From Prinia subflava (Eukaryota; Chordata; Aves; Passeriformes; Cisticolidae): DNA of 64,000 nucleotides. Below the pieces are notes generated by a model, which did no database searches, had not been told where the DNA came from, and was given only the letters and a program-made list of their open reading frames with translations. Positions 10,001-21,960 of the stretch are shown here, in pieces; the stretch's first letter is position 1; each line of letters opens with the position of its first letter. The DNA lies in the NCBI RefSeq assembly GCF_021018805.1, contig NC_086254.1:27589300-27653299 (forward strand), read 5' to 3'. Made by a program: the position numbers and the translations under genes.

Positions 10001-11185
10001 CTTAAAGTGATTTCAACTTGAAAAGCAGGAAAGACAGACAAGATGATAGAAAATGACGATGGAATTTGTACCTTCCCCTCCTTGCTTTAAGCCCTGCACA
10101 TCCTGTGCGTGTCCTGGCATGAAACGTGGAGAAAACCCTGTGCAAGCAAAGCTGTTTCTCCTGGTTTTATTGCCCTGACACAAAGAAGTGACCACTGGAG
10201 ATGTACACAGCCCCCTGTCCTGCACCCACAGGGACCAGTCAGGGGGAAAAATCTGTGGGTTTTTAGTGAATTTTTTAATTTACAGCTTGCAGACTGTAAA
10301 CAGGCAATATTTAAATGGTGTGCTCTGGGTATCAGTCATTCACACCATGCTGGGGAGCTCTAGAGGATATTTCTGTGCCCTAAGTGCTGTTTGAGAAGGC
10401 AGATCTCAAAAGTCCTGACACAGAGACTGTTGCTGATAATAACACATGACCACTATTCTTTCTATATTTTTTCCCCTGCATTTTTCCTTCCTGCTGTTTA
10501 GGGGGTTTAAACAGCCTTGATATTCTGTGGCTGACAACACACCCCATATGCTATTTATCTTGTCAGAACTCTCTCCCTCTGCCCTCAGCTCCCATTTTGT
10601 TCTCATTAATAGTGATTATGAAAAATGGGGCTAAATACTTACTTTCATATGATTTATCCAAATGTTGAACTGCGTAATTGGAGAAGCTAAGACATTATCC
10701 CTTCAGATTCTGTCAAGACTCAATTTCTGCATTCGATTTAATTTTGAGACTCATGACCCTTAGCAGTACATGTATTTATTGCCTTTATGGTGGCTCTGCT
10801 GTACAATATATCTATCAATCAGAAGCAGGAAGCTGCATATTATTTAGAAGGATTTCAATAGTCAGTGTTTTTTAAGAACACTTGTCCTTAGCATGCAGTT
10901 ATTAACACAGGGCCCCTAGATACAACAAAATTGAAAGTCAGCTGGAAGGAATGCCCTTCTAATGAAGATATTTAATAACTGGCATCAGGCTCTGATTTTC
11001 CTTTTGATGACAGAAGCGGCGCATGCGCGAGGCAGGGGAGAGCCCTGTGCTGCAGAAACCTCCCTGCCCCTTGCAGGGCCTGATCCCTTCCCCTTCCCAC
11101 TGGAAATGCCTCATGTCTAAAGGCACTGGTGCACAGACATCTCAAATTTGGTGCTGCTTTCCTGAGCTCCCTTGTTATTTCCTGT
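7020..11185. other. Unique non-coding DNA with one CpG-bearing patch
   Basis: No gene is supported. GC is higher between 8200 and 9430, with scattered CpGs at 8950-9250. Around 9070 the string TCCTTTTCCCTACAG resembles a 3' splice acceptor, but the frame that follows matches nothing and no donor is evident. From 9900 to 11180 the DNA is AT-rich; 10670-10870 has the even, repeat-free look of conserved non-coding DNA, which cannot be tested here. Confidence 0.55.
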
Positions 11186-11201
11186 ACACACACACACACA
11201 C
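11186..11201. repeat. (AC)8 microsatellite
   Basis: Eight uninterrupted AC dinucleotides. Confidence 0.95.
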
Positions 11202-12934
11202 GGTGCTTGCAGGGGCTATGGCGCTGCCTCATGGGGATTTGTGCATCCCTCTCCCTCTCCTAATCCATCATTTCCAAGTCTTTTCTTCACAAATCACTTT
11301 TTCCCAGCGTTGGCCCTGATGGCAGCTGAATGTAAATGCTTCTCTGCAGCCAAGAATCTCCACCCTATGGATTGTTAATTCGGATTTAATCCGAATTTCT
11401 TCAAGGCTTCAGATGTGCTTTGCAGCACCAGAGCACCACAAAAAACCAATCCCATCATGGCCAACACCACCACCCCACTTCCCAAATCAACCCTGACACA
11501 GTGTTGAAATTGTTAATAAAATGAGTAATCAAGCTGCTAATATTTGCAGGCACCATTTTGGAAAAAAAGAAGAGATAATAGGGCAACCATCAGGGAGTAT
11601 AGTTAATGTATAAAACAATTACTGTAGTCAGATGCTTAAGTAAGAGCCATGGTGGTAACAAAAGCATTACTGTACAGAGCAGCAGTGTACAATACAGAGG
11701 AGAGTTTATTTTTGATTCCAGGATGGAAAAAAAAACCCTAAGAGGAAGCTGAGGCATTTTCACCAAATTTTTACCAGCAGCCTCTTTTCTTGGCATGAAA
11801 CCTGCTAACACAAGCTAATTCAGACACACATATATCTGCACACAAATAGAGCTTTAACTTAGTGTCACTTGTAGAAATTAGTATGATTATTTAAAGCACA
11901 CTTATTTGCAGCCAGCTAGCTCATGTCTGTGGTCATCCCTCTTTTAAATACTATATATACACAATAGTAGCAATTTCAAATCCTAACAGCAGCAATCAGC
12001 CAGGAGAGCTTTGGTTCAAGTGAGCCTTTTAAACAAAAGCTTCCCAGTCCCATTTTTGATAAGAATCTAACTGCTGATGATTTATTTTGCAGCCAGCCAG
12101 AGTCCTGGGCACAGCTCTTCCCTTCTTGTGAGACTCTTGCAGGGAACAATAAGAACATTGATTTTTGTTTTCAGACTCGTAACACCACAATGATTTCCCC
12201 CACTATATTTTCTCCAGAATTTGGTGGTTTTGCTCAGCTTTAATTGCTGCAAAGCTCTCCTGTGTTCTGTTGTTAGCACTAAATCCGTGCCCTGTTCTCT
12301 GCGGCACGGCAGTGGTTGGGACATTTTATTGTCTCTTTAATCCCAAATTTTCTGCTGTACATCTTCCTCTGCAAGCAGGAAAAACTGCCTGGAGTACCCC
12401 AAAACACAGAGAAAAACCATCAAGGATATAAAGAAAAGGGCTGCCTGGGACATCCTGGTTAAATATCTGTGGAGCAGGAGTTTGCTGGGAAGGAATTTTT
12501 CTGGCTTTAGTTTAACAATGAATGTGAGAGTGAAACTACCTAAAACAGCTTAACTGGAGTGCCTTGGGTTTATTCAGAATATTTCTGTCTATTCAGCCAA
12601 TATTGTCACCAATATTTTTTTAGTTAAACCTCTCATTTTAGATATCCCAATTTTCTATTAATGGAATATTTTTCCCTGTAGTGAACTTTTTAAAAAATAT
12701 GTACGAGATATTATAGGTTTTCCCTCCCTTTAATTTCAAAAAGTTAAGAAAAAGTAAAATTCAAAACACTTTTATCAGCTTTAATAAAAACAATATCATT
12801 CTAGTTTTGGGCTTATGCTATGATCTGCATATTAGTAGAACTCAAAGCCACCAAAACTATATCTCCTTTTATCTACTTTGTCATTCCTTCTGGTTGGACT
12901 GTACATGGAACAAAGACAAGAACAATACTCAGGT

Positions 12935-12974
12935 CATTAAGCTTACATTAAAGCTTACATTTACATTAAAGCTT
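12935..12974 (+). repeat. Imperfect short tandem repeat with three AAGCTT cores
   Basis: CATTAAGCTTA, CATTAAAGCTTA and, after an extra CATTTA, CATTAAAGCTTA follow each other within 40 bases. The unit is 11-18 bases. It is probably a local slippage product; no function is implied. Confidence 0.7.
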
Positions 12975-13539
12975 AGTTTCATATTGTTCCAAATTCTAAC
13001 TACTTTTAACACAAAATTTAAACAAAAAAATACACCAATTCCTAAGAATAAGGTCAACGAAAATCAGGAATCTGGGTCCAGTAAATAACTATTTTTGGAG
13101 CCTGTCTCGTAGCACTTTCTGGATATTTCCCCCTCACACTGGGATTTGCAAAGGGCTGTGTCCCTTTCCCCATGAACTTTGCATTTATCCATTTCTCTAG
13201 TGCTCTCTGGCTCCTGTGGGAAATCTCTTTAATGCTGGAAATCCTGAGGTTAACTAGCTACAATTGGTATTTATTTATTAAAAGCATTGGCCGGTCTGGA
13301 GGCTGAGCAAGGATGGGTTTCTCATCCAAGAGATCCAGGGATTTACCTGGGGGAACAAAATCAGCTGAGCCCAAAGGGTCCCATCCATTCCTGGGTGAAT
13401 CAGCAGCTCCCCTTTGCTGCATCAGGGATGCAGAAAACCTCATCCATCCCTCCATCCCAGTGTCCTTCACTGGGACAGCAAGTCCTGGTTGTTATTATTT
13501 AGGGTTTTTTTTTTAAATTCTATCGCTTGCCTTTTCCAT

Positions 13540-13830
13540 GGTCGGGCAGTCACCTGTCAGCATCAATTACGGGAGTTAATATTGACGTCCTCTTAAAAGA
13601 GGTTTAAATATTAAAGTGAAAAGGGACTTGCTCTGGGCTCCATCCCCTCGTGGTGCTCGTCAATAAGGCCTGAACTTGCAGAGGAGTTGTCACAGCGATT
13701 TTTTGTGTCTCGCGCTGACGCGACGCCCGAGCGGCGAACATTGCCGGAATTTTTCAAATGAGCAAACTGCACTTATTAATTATGGTAATAATGACGACTC
13801 CACAGAGCTGCTCCGAGGGAAACAATAGCT
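13540..13830. promoter_or_regulatory. Candidate enhancer with an isolated CpG cluster
   Basis: About ten CpGs fall within roughly 50 bases (13696-13746) in otherwise AT-rich DNA. To the left TGACGTCC at 13583-13590 is one base from a full CRE; to the right are AATTATGGTAATAATGACG and an ACAATAG string. Retained CpGs in a short AT-rich setting often mark unmethylated, constrained regulatory DNA. The boundaries are a guess and conservation is untested. Confidence 0.35.
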
Positions 13831-15017
13831 GAAACTTGCTCCTTGCAAAAGGGGCAGCACAGGAGCTCTTGCCTTTGTTGTTTTTAGAGGCTTTAATGCA
13901 GGAAAAAATAATCTTCTGCTTCTGGGGAAACAACCATTCACATACACAAACCCAGACCCTCAATATGCATATCTTTATTTTAACCACCACGGTATTTATT
14001 GATTTTCCCTGCAATTATGCAGTGCTGTATTTATTTGCAGCAGGGCTCTGCTGTGCCATATATTAAACCTCTCTTCCTCCAGTGGTGGCTCTTTAGAAAA
14101 ATGCTTCTGATTTCCCCTCAGAGTATGAGGTCAATAGGCCATAACTTATGATTTTGAACCTATAGCCAGACCTAATTTATGGATCATTTCTGGTTTCTTG
14201 TGTTTAACTCTTTCTGGGAGAGGGTTTCATCAGAGAGAGGGAGCAGATTCAGGAGCACAGCTGAGATCCAGACCTATGGACTGTTGGAAAGCTCAGGGCA
14301 ATGCTAGAGCTAATTCAGACCTGCTTCTCTATAAATTATGTATAGTTCTTCTGAAAAATGTTTGTATTTCCTAGTACAGCTCTAGATTATCTCACTAAAA
14401 CAAGGGAAATATTGTTAAGAAAATTAATTCTCACGTACCAGAAATTAATTTCCATTTGCTAAGCACAGAATGCATTTAATTCTCAAATTTTATTTATCGG
14501 GCTAATATTGACAAAATACAGGTTTTCATCCCTGACTCCACAACTTTGGCAATATTTGCCACGGGTGCAAGGTGAAGGTTTTACATTAGAATATGTAAAC
14601 ATTAAAGAGAAATACTCTGCTGGTCCCTGGCATGATGAGATTTGCCTCCCCAGCTCCTGCTGAGGTGTCAGGGTGATGCTGCAGTGGGCAGGATCACAGA
14701 GGGTGCCTGCACTGGGGGTCACACTCTGCTTGCTCTGACTCCAGCAGGCTCAGAGAGCTCAGGAAAGGGCTGCTCCCCAATTCCAGCAGATTTTGGACCA
14801 GGCACAGGGAAAGCAGGGTGCACACACAGGCTGCCTGTGCAGAGGGGAGCACCGGGAGCTGTCCAGGCCGTGGCAGGCTGCACGCATCACTTCATTTCTG
14901 ACTTCACTGCCTGACCAGCTCCTGGGAGCAATCCCCTTGTGCCTTCCACCACCAAAACCATCTGCTAGAGCTGTGCCTGGAGCCGCCTGGTCCTCCGGAG
15001 GCAACAGGGAGGAAGGG

Positions 15018-15095
15018 AAAAAAAAAAAAAAAAAAAAAGGGAAAGTGAAATTCGTCCCTGGAAAAAAAAAAGTAAATAATAAATAAATAAAAGAT
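15018..15095 (+). repeat. Poly(A) and (AAAT)n tract
   Basis: A run of 21 A at 15018-15038 is followed by GGGAAAGTGAAATTCGTCCC, a second run of ten A and AAAT repeats up to 15095. It could be the tail of an old retrocopy, but I see no matching gene sequence upstream, so simple slippage is the safer reading. Confidence 0.8.
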
Positions 15096-15794
15096 TTAAC
15101 CCGTTTGATCCCAAATGAAGTTTTGTGTGTAGCCCCAGGAGCTGGCTGATGGCACCAGGTGCCCGGAGGGAGCGCAGAACACGCCAGGGAACAAATGGAG
15201 CCCAAAGCTGCTGCGGAGGGTCGGATGTGCAGCCGTGCCAGGCGCTCTCAGCAGCCCGGCTGTGCCAGCACCGAGCTGGCCACGATCACCCCGAGCTCTG
15301 TGCTGCCAGGAACCCTGGAAACACGGCAGGAAAAACGCCCTGGGCAGTGCTGGCTGGGGCTGAGCTGCTGCCCTTGTCTCGGGCTGCACACATGGGCTGA
15401 GCACGGGTGCTGATGCCCACGGCGGGTCTGACCCCACAGCAGCACCAGAAACCAACCCACAGCCTCTAATTGTGGATTTATGGCTGCTGCTGATCCCAAG
15501 CTAACCTTTGGCAGTCATAGAGCCTGAATGCAACTTTGGGGATTAATAAACGGGAAAAGCCGAGACCTTGGCTGTCAGGGATGGAGTGGATGTGCCCGGC
15601 ACTAAAACCAACAGCCATAAACCATGGGGGAGCTCCCCTCACCTCGAGGAAATGCAGCTCCCTGCTGGAATGGGTTAACAGCATGAGCCACAGTGCCAGG
15701 GGACACAGCCCTGGCTCCAGGCTCCTCACAGGAGCCCAAGGAGTTAAACCCAAGCAAACCTCCTCATGCATTTTATGTCACAACTCCCCCCACC

Positions 15795-15823
15795 TTTTTT
15801 TTTTTTTTCTGTGTGTGTGTGTG
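15795..15823 (+). repeat. T14 followed by (TG)7
   Basis: Fourteen T, one C, then seven TG dinucleotides. Simple repeat. Confidence 0.9.
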
Positions 15824-18199
15824 ACCAAGCCAAGTTCTTTTTTAGCTCTACCCTTTTGAAAACTGCTGGTTACAGATAAATTAAAATGCCAGAGCTGAAA
15901 TTGCCCACGTTAGCCCCTAAGGGAGCCTGCACTGTCATCTTTCATTAGATGCTGATAGACCAAAAGCCCAAGGCAAAGTGAAAGCTGGTTCCTAAGAAAG
16001 GGCTGGGAGCCAGGAGCTGCATCTCTCTGCTGTAATCTTGCATCTCTGTCCTTTTAAGTTTAAGCTGAGCAATGCTTTCTTGGACATGTCTGTTTTCATA
16101 CTGCAAATTTCAGTCTTAAAATCAACAGCAAATATGAACAGGGTAATCCACAGAGTCCTAAATTGTCAAGACAAGCCAGTGCATTTTCTCAGAGCAATCT
16201 GATGGTTTTGTCTGGTGTCAGCCCTTACATCCTCCAGTGCAGATGATATGTTTGGACGGTTTAATAAGAGCTGTTTAGAAATGTGACTGTTATTCTTTAA
16301 AAAAAAATACAATCACAGAATCTTTCAATAACAAAACCAGGATTTTCCCCATGCTTCTCCAATCCCTTTGCAGGAGGGGTGGTGTCTTGGTGGGCTTTGT
16401 GAGGTGCAACACAGAGGCGACATGGTCTAGTCTAGAAAAAAAATCAAAGTCTGAAATTATGCCTGCACAAGGAGCTTAATAATGCATAAAGGCCAGTGGC
16501 TTTCCAGCATCCTTTCACTTTGTGTTTGCATTAGAGATGTGCTATGACTTAGGAAAATGGGGCTTGCCCTGGGTGTGCACAGGCACTGGGCAGTGGGCAG
16601 GAGTCTCTGAAAGGAGCAGCAGCCCAAATCCAATCCCTTCTGAGCAACACAAACTGCATTTTGCTTCTGTGCCCAAAGGATAAAGCTTCCTCATTTTCCA
16701 GGAGCAGTGAATGGATGAGGAGGCTCTTGGACATCACCCCTGTGCTATCTTATCCTTACAAAATCCTGCTGAGGAAATCAAGCTGAGAAGCCACACAGGG
16801 CTGCCCAGCTGCTGTAACCTTTGGATGCCTGGCCACCATGAAGTTCAGTAGCAGGTGGCTGAACATGGTGTTTTTCAAGGCATGCAAAAAGTGTTGAAAG
16901 CCTGGAGAAGCCATCCCAGTTGGTTTTGCTCATCTGTCGCTCTAGGCAGTGAAATAATTTACTCCATTTCCATCCACCTTCTTCTCTTTATTTGTATTGA
17001 ATTATGGTGGGGAAACGAGCTGCCTTAGATGTTGCTTACTTTCCTGGAGTCAGCAAGGTTTTAGTTTTCAGACCATTATATCTCTGTACTCCTAACCTGA
17101 GTGGCTTTTTTTTTTTTTTTCCCTAGCTGCCCCTGAATTATTTTTTATTCTGTGTATACAACACAAAGCAAACATCCACCCAGCAAAGCCCAGCTTTTGT
17201 CTCTGCAGCATGCAGGACACTTCACTGCGTGACACCCACAGTTGATTGAGCAGAGGAAACCGGACTCAAAGTAAAGAAAACTGCAAAATGTATTGTTCTG
17301 GAAGTTACTGGGCAAGGCCGTGGGGAATGAGGTTCCATTGCACTACAGCTCCAGGGGAGGCAATAATAATGAGCTGCACTTAGCCAAAGTAAATACCTGT
17401 GACAGCTCCGTGGAGGTGCACAGGGCTCGGGCTGCCAGCTGGACCCCTCGAGATTGCAAAGAGAGGAGGGAAATTTTGCCTTTATTTCTGGTGAGTTTCT
17501 GCTGTATGTGAGCACCTCAGTGGAAGGTGTTGTGAGAGGGATGGCAGGAGAGATCTTAGCAAGGGCAAACTTTGCTGCAATGCAATAATTCAGCATTTAA
17601 ATTATAAAATTTCTTTCTATTTTCCAAACCTGCTTCCAGTACTCGATGACAATGGTATTTCCACGGGCTTCATGAACAGCACTGCCACTGCTCTGCCTGC
17701 CCAATTTCATTCCTTCTCACTTTAAAAATAAATGTATACTCATATGCTGCAGATCAAGCCTGTTGCCAGGGGCTCTCATTTTGGATAAAGCGGGGAGTTA
17801 ATTTCACATACATGATCCAAATAAAATCAGAAGAGTGAAAAGAAGCAGATCAGACTTTGGGGCTCGTTATGGTCACTTCTCCTGACTCTGGATGATTCTC
17901 ATCTTCTTCTGGAGGGGTGGTGAAGGGTGTGCATGTACCCAGCAAGCCTTTGGGATGCCAAGCAAGGATGCAGCCCCATTTCCATGCCTGGATCCTCTCA
18001 CCCTCCAGAATCCACTCTACATGGAAAAGCCATGGAATAAAACCAGCCAGGCCTCCAGCAGTTTCCACCAGGAGCCTGGGAACAGCCAGCAGGCAGTGAT
18101 GCTCCTGACAAGGTGCACACCAGGGTGCAGAGGTGGGTGCTCTAAAGAACCTTCTTCTGCCATGGAGCAAACCGTGGGGTTGCCAGAAGGGCAAATTTA

Positions 18200-18320
18200 G
18201 TCTAAAATCAGAAACGCCGTTTAGTTTCCTGACTTATAGAAGAGGGTAATCACATTCCCTTTACATGGGTATCATGCCGTTTAATTAGTAAATGATTAAT
18301 TTGCTAATGATCTCCCTGGC
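18200..18320. promoter_or_regulatory. Homeodomain-motif cluster, candidate enhancer
   Basis: Within 66 bases are GGTAATCAC (18244-18252), TTTAATTAG (18280-18287), ATGATTAAT (18292-18300) and GCTAATGA (18303-18310). The phrase GCCGTTTA occurs twice (about 18213 and 18276), which is unusual for AT-rich background. Such clusters are typical of developmental enhancers bound by HOX, LHX or PAX/POU factors; factor identity cannot be read from the sequence. Confidence 0.33.
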
Positions 18321-19254
18321 ATGGAAAGCGCTACTGAACAGCTTCTTTTCCCAGCCATGGCAATCTGTGGCAGAAGGGAGGGACATCTGCACCTTCCCAG
18401 CTCGTTTGGTTACCCCTCCATTCCTCCACTGCTCTGCCCACATCTGTGCACGGGGACCCCATTCCTTCAGCACCTCTGCAACGAGGCAGGAAAGCTTTTG
18501 TGAGCTGGATCACATCATTGCTCTCCAGCAGGCAAAAAGAAATGTTTTCTCTGAGCTGGGCAAGAGCAGGGAACTGAGGATCAGTTCTTCTGGCAGCCCC
18601 CGTTGTGCCTTGCTCAGAGCCACCTGCAGAAGAGACACGTTTGCAGGACAAACTCAGACATAAAACATGTTGTTCTGCTCTGTAAACACTCAAATGTCTC
18701 AAATTCTGTTTTATTCACAATTTCAGCAAACGAGATTATCAGTGAAAAGAGAAGGAAGCAGAAGTGAATTGCAGCCTTGCTCAGGAAAAGGGAGAGAGAC
18801 TCATTTAAGCCAATTTCCCCAATCAAGAAGAAAGGCTGTTTGAAAAACAGATCAAAACAAGTGTGGTTTCCTTGTAGAAGGAGTTTATCAGAATGGCATT
18901 TTCCATAAAAAGGGCTTGAGATGGACCTTGAGGAGGCTGGGGCTGATCCTCAGAGCAATTTACAGCTTTGCAGCACACACTGCAGCAACCCCATACCCTG
19001 GTGTGACTATTTCTCCACGTTCCTCTGGCTCCCAAGGGGTTATTTTACCACAGAGACAGATGAAAAGCCCCAGAAGGGCTTCCCTTTTCCTGACCCTGCT
19101 CCAAAGCTTCCCTGACCAAGATGAATCTGTTCCCTGGCCTCTGGGAGCACCCCAGGTTTCAAGCAGAGACAGGGTTCATGCCTGTCCTCTGCTGTGGGTC
19201 CTGCCCTTTTAATGCTTGTGAGCAGTTCAGCTGCCTTTGTTTATCTAAATCCAT

Positions 19255-19851
19255 CCTTCCTTCCTTCTTTCCTTCCTTCCTTCCTTCCTTCCTTCCTTCC
19301 TTCCTTCCTTCCTTCCTTCCTTCCTTCCTTCCTTCCTTCCTTCCTTCCTTCCTTCCTTCCTTCCTTCCTTCCTTCCTTCCTTCCTTCCTTCCTTCCTTCC
19401 TTCCTTCCTTCCTTCCTTCCTTCCTTCCTTCCTTCCTTCCTTCCTTCCTTCCTTCCTTCCTTCCTTCCTTCCTTCCTTCCTTCCTTCCTTCCTTCCTTCC
19501 TTCCTTCCTTCCTTCCTTCCTTCCTTCCTTCCTTCCTTCCTTCCTTCCTTCCTTCCTTCCTTCCTTCCTTCCTTCCTTCCTTCCTTCCTTCCTTCCTTCC
19601 TTCCTTCCTTCCTTCCTTCCTTCCTTCCTTCCTTCCTTCCTTCCTTCCTTCCTTCCTTCCTTCCTTCCTTCCTTCCTTCCTTCCTTCCTTCCTTCCTTCC
19701 TTCCTTCCTTCCTTCCTTCCTTCCTTCCTTCCTTCCTTCCTTCCTTCCTTCCTTCCTTCCTTCCTTCCTCCCTCCCTCCCTCCCTCCCTCCCTCCCTCCC
19801 TCCCTCCCTCCTTTCCTCCCTTCCTCCCTTCCTCTCTTCCTTCCTTTTCCC
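19255..19851 (+). repeat. Long (TTCC)n array with (CTCC)n end
   Basis: About 510 bases of nearly perfect TTCC (only an early TTCTTTCC interruption) change at 19768 into CTCC units to about 19811 and then into mixed CTTTCC/CTCTTCC to 19851. The whole stretch is pyrimidine-only on the plus strand, nearly 600 bases. Open frames of 230-250 codons on both strands here are artefacts of the period-4 repeat. The CTCC end probably arose from a T-to-C change that spread. Confidence 0.98.
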
Positions 19852-20881
19852 CAGCCCAGCTAAGCCTCCCTTGTGAGGGGCTGCCCCTTTTACAGCTTTT
19901 TGCCTGAAGCCACATAATCCCAAGCAAGTGCTTTTTTGAGGGCTCTTGACATTAAAAAGCTCCAGTTTTGGAGCTTAATGGGGAAGTGTAACTGTAACAT
20001 CAGCATTGTGGCACTGGGAAAAAAACCCACTGCAAATGTGAGCAGAACTGGACCCCTCACATCTTGAGTGACTTCATGTTCCTCAGGAAAGCTTGGCACA
20101 AAAAGACACTGCAAAGCTGTGCACTCAGCCCTGCAAACTGGTGAGATTGGCTTAAAAATAATGATGTTTTAAAACAGAGTAAAATGCATTTTGGGCAACT
20201 TTCATCTGCTCCTTGGCTTTGGAGTGGTTTTCAGTTTGGCCCTGGGGACCACTTCAATCCCATTTCCAAGTTCTTCTCTGTACCCTGAAGGGCCAGACAT
20301 CTACTTGAAGAAATCAAATCAAATCTGAGATTGCCTGAAACCCCACAAAAATACTGATACTTTTAAAACCAAACAAAATCTTCACTCCGAATGGAAGCTG
20401 GGTCCAGCCTGACAACAAAAATCACAAGTTGGCACTGCAGCCCTCCCAGCGAGGCATCCTGGCTGATTAGTGCTGCTGCCTCATTAACATGCATACCGTA
20501 ATCTCATTTGCTCCAGGACTGCTTTGATGTTAATTCCAGCGTTTTGGTGCAGTGTGGTGCTGCACTCTGTGTTTCCAGGCTAGCATTCCTCTCTTCTGCA
20601 GCCCGAGCCTTTTCTTTTTTGTGAGTGTGTCCTTTCTGTGGGCACTAAAGCACTGGCCACCTTCATGCTCCCAGCCCTGTGCCTTTGCCCCCTACTTTCC
20701 AGCCTGGCCCCATACTGGTTGTGCTCTCCTTTCCATAGAATTTTCCATCTCTGTAATTTTCCAGCCATTCTTTCATATATTTTTTTCAAACTAAGAGCAC
20801 CTTTTCCCCAACCCAGCAACTCTTAGATAGGATATTCGACCATGAAAGTTGTCCAGGTTGGGAACAAGGAGTCATTAAATG

Positions 20882-20925
20882 CACTGAGCAGTAAATCCCA
20901 TTAAACACACTGAGTAGTAAATCCC
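20882..20925 (+). repeat. Two-copy direct repeat, period 26
   Basis: CACTGAGCAGTAAATCCC (20882-20899) recurs as CACTGAGTAGTAAATCCC (20908-20925) with one change. A small local duplication. Confidence 0.85.
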
Positions 20926-21779
20926 TCTTACTCCAATGAGAAAATAAATGCACTTGTGCAGGATGGACAAGGGCATAAACAGATGTCCAGTGAGGTGGGG
21001 ACCAAAGTTTCATGGTCATCATGGGGAGCTGAGCTATCAAGAGAGCCAGACATGCTGCCTGGCTTGTCTGGGGCTGGGGCTGGAGTAGAGGTTTCGTTCA
21101 GAGCAATGTGGGGACTTCACCTCTCCACAAAATCAATCATTTTCACACTTCTCCAATGTGGATGCCAGATATCCTGGGTATTTATGATGGTGAGGGCTCA
21201 GAGCTGCCTCAAAACATGGGCAGGGCCAGAAAAAGCGAGGCTGCTTTATTGTCTGGGAGATCAATGACTTTAATAATTAGCATCTTACTTACACATGATT
21301 TCTATACTCAATTTGAATCTTAATTAGAGATGGAGAGGGGGATTTAGAAACCCTGATGTAGCTCACGAGTGTCTTCCCCCTCCTTGGAGGAGACCCTGTG
21401 GTGAGACCTGTGACAAACCTGCTGCAGCATCAGGGACCTCACCCTGCTGCTCTCTAGGGAGCACCCAGTCCCTCTGGGGAGGACACTGGGGCTGGAGGGC
21501 CCCAGAACAAGTCCTGTACACTGAGAGAGCCCCAAAGCACAGCTCCAGCCTGCAAAGCGAACACACCAGGGCTTGAGGCTGAGGCTGAGGGTGCTGCTCA
21601 AAGCCAGAGCTGCTCCAGATGGGGCTGATGATCCTACTCAGCCCCAGCATCTGCCCAAAGTGCTCAGCAGCTGTAAAAATCTGCTGCAGTTTAGGGCTGA
21701 GAAAGGGATGGAGGGGCTGTCAGTGCAGGCAGGCAGCTTTAAACCTCAGCCTACATGTCTTTACACAGGGACATGCATT

Positions 21780-21960
21780 AAAAAAATGCGAGGCATTTGA
21801 AGCCCACCATTTTAATTAAACTGATTTAACATCCGAGCTCGTGAGGGGCGCGGGGCTGGCAAGCACAAAGGAGCTGCACAATCACTTTGGCTCCATTGTT
21901 GACGGGCTTTTGCTCTCTGTTTGTACAATAACCTATTGAACTTTTCCAGACTGTAATTCA
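21780..21960. promoter_or_regulatory. SOX-type motif cluster, candidate enhancer
   Basis: ACAAAGG (21865-21871), ACAATCA (21878-21884), CTTTGG (21885-21890) and CCATTGTT (21893-21900) lie within 36 bases. SOX and TCF/LEF HMG factors bind these cores, and closely spaced opposed SOX sites are known from neural and cartilage enhancers. AT-rich homeodomain cores (TTTTAATTAAAC near 21811) are on the left flank. Confidence 0.33.

Larger units (their letters stand above)
11202..15017. other. Unique non-coding DNA, mostly AT-rich
   Basis: No supported gene. The section holds the AAGCTT triplication (12935-12974) and an enhancer-like block with a CpG cluster (13540-13830), both listed separately. From 14600 to 15000 GC rises but no exon could be recognised. 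Confidence 0.55.
15096..19254. other. Unique non-coding DNA
   Basis: No supported gene. Small repeats are T14 plus (TG)7 at 15795-15823 and T15 at 17106-17120. The stretch 17220-17500 is repeat-free with several spaced motif-like strings (CAATAATAATGAGCTG near 17361), and 18200-18320 is a homeodomain-motif cluster listed separately. Open frames of 100-125 codons at 17222-17596 and 18292-18702 lack any family match. Confidence 0.55.

Noticed and set aside
15018..15095. Retrogene poly(A) tail
   Set aside because: No upstream sequence resembling a processed transcript and no target-site duplication could be seen.
16311..16330. CR1 end suggested by AATCACAGAATC
   Set aside because: The match stops after 12 bases; the following sequence does not continue into CR1.
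16836..16850. CTCF site around AGCAGGTGGCTG
   Set aside because: Three or more mismatches to the core consensus; too weak to call.
19121..19923. Open frames of about 230-250 codons on both strands
   Set aside because: They are period-4 translations of (TTCC)n giving only FLPS or KEGR repeats; no biological coding signal.
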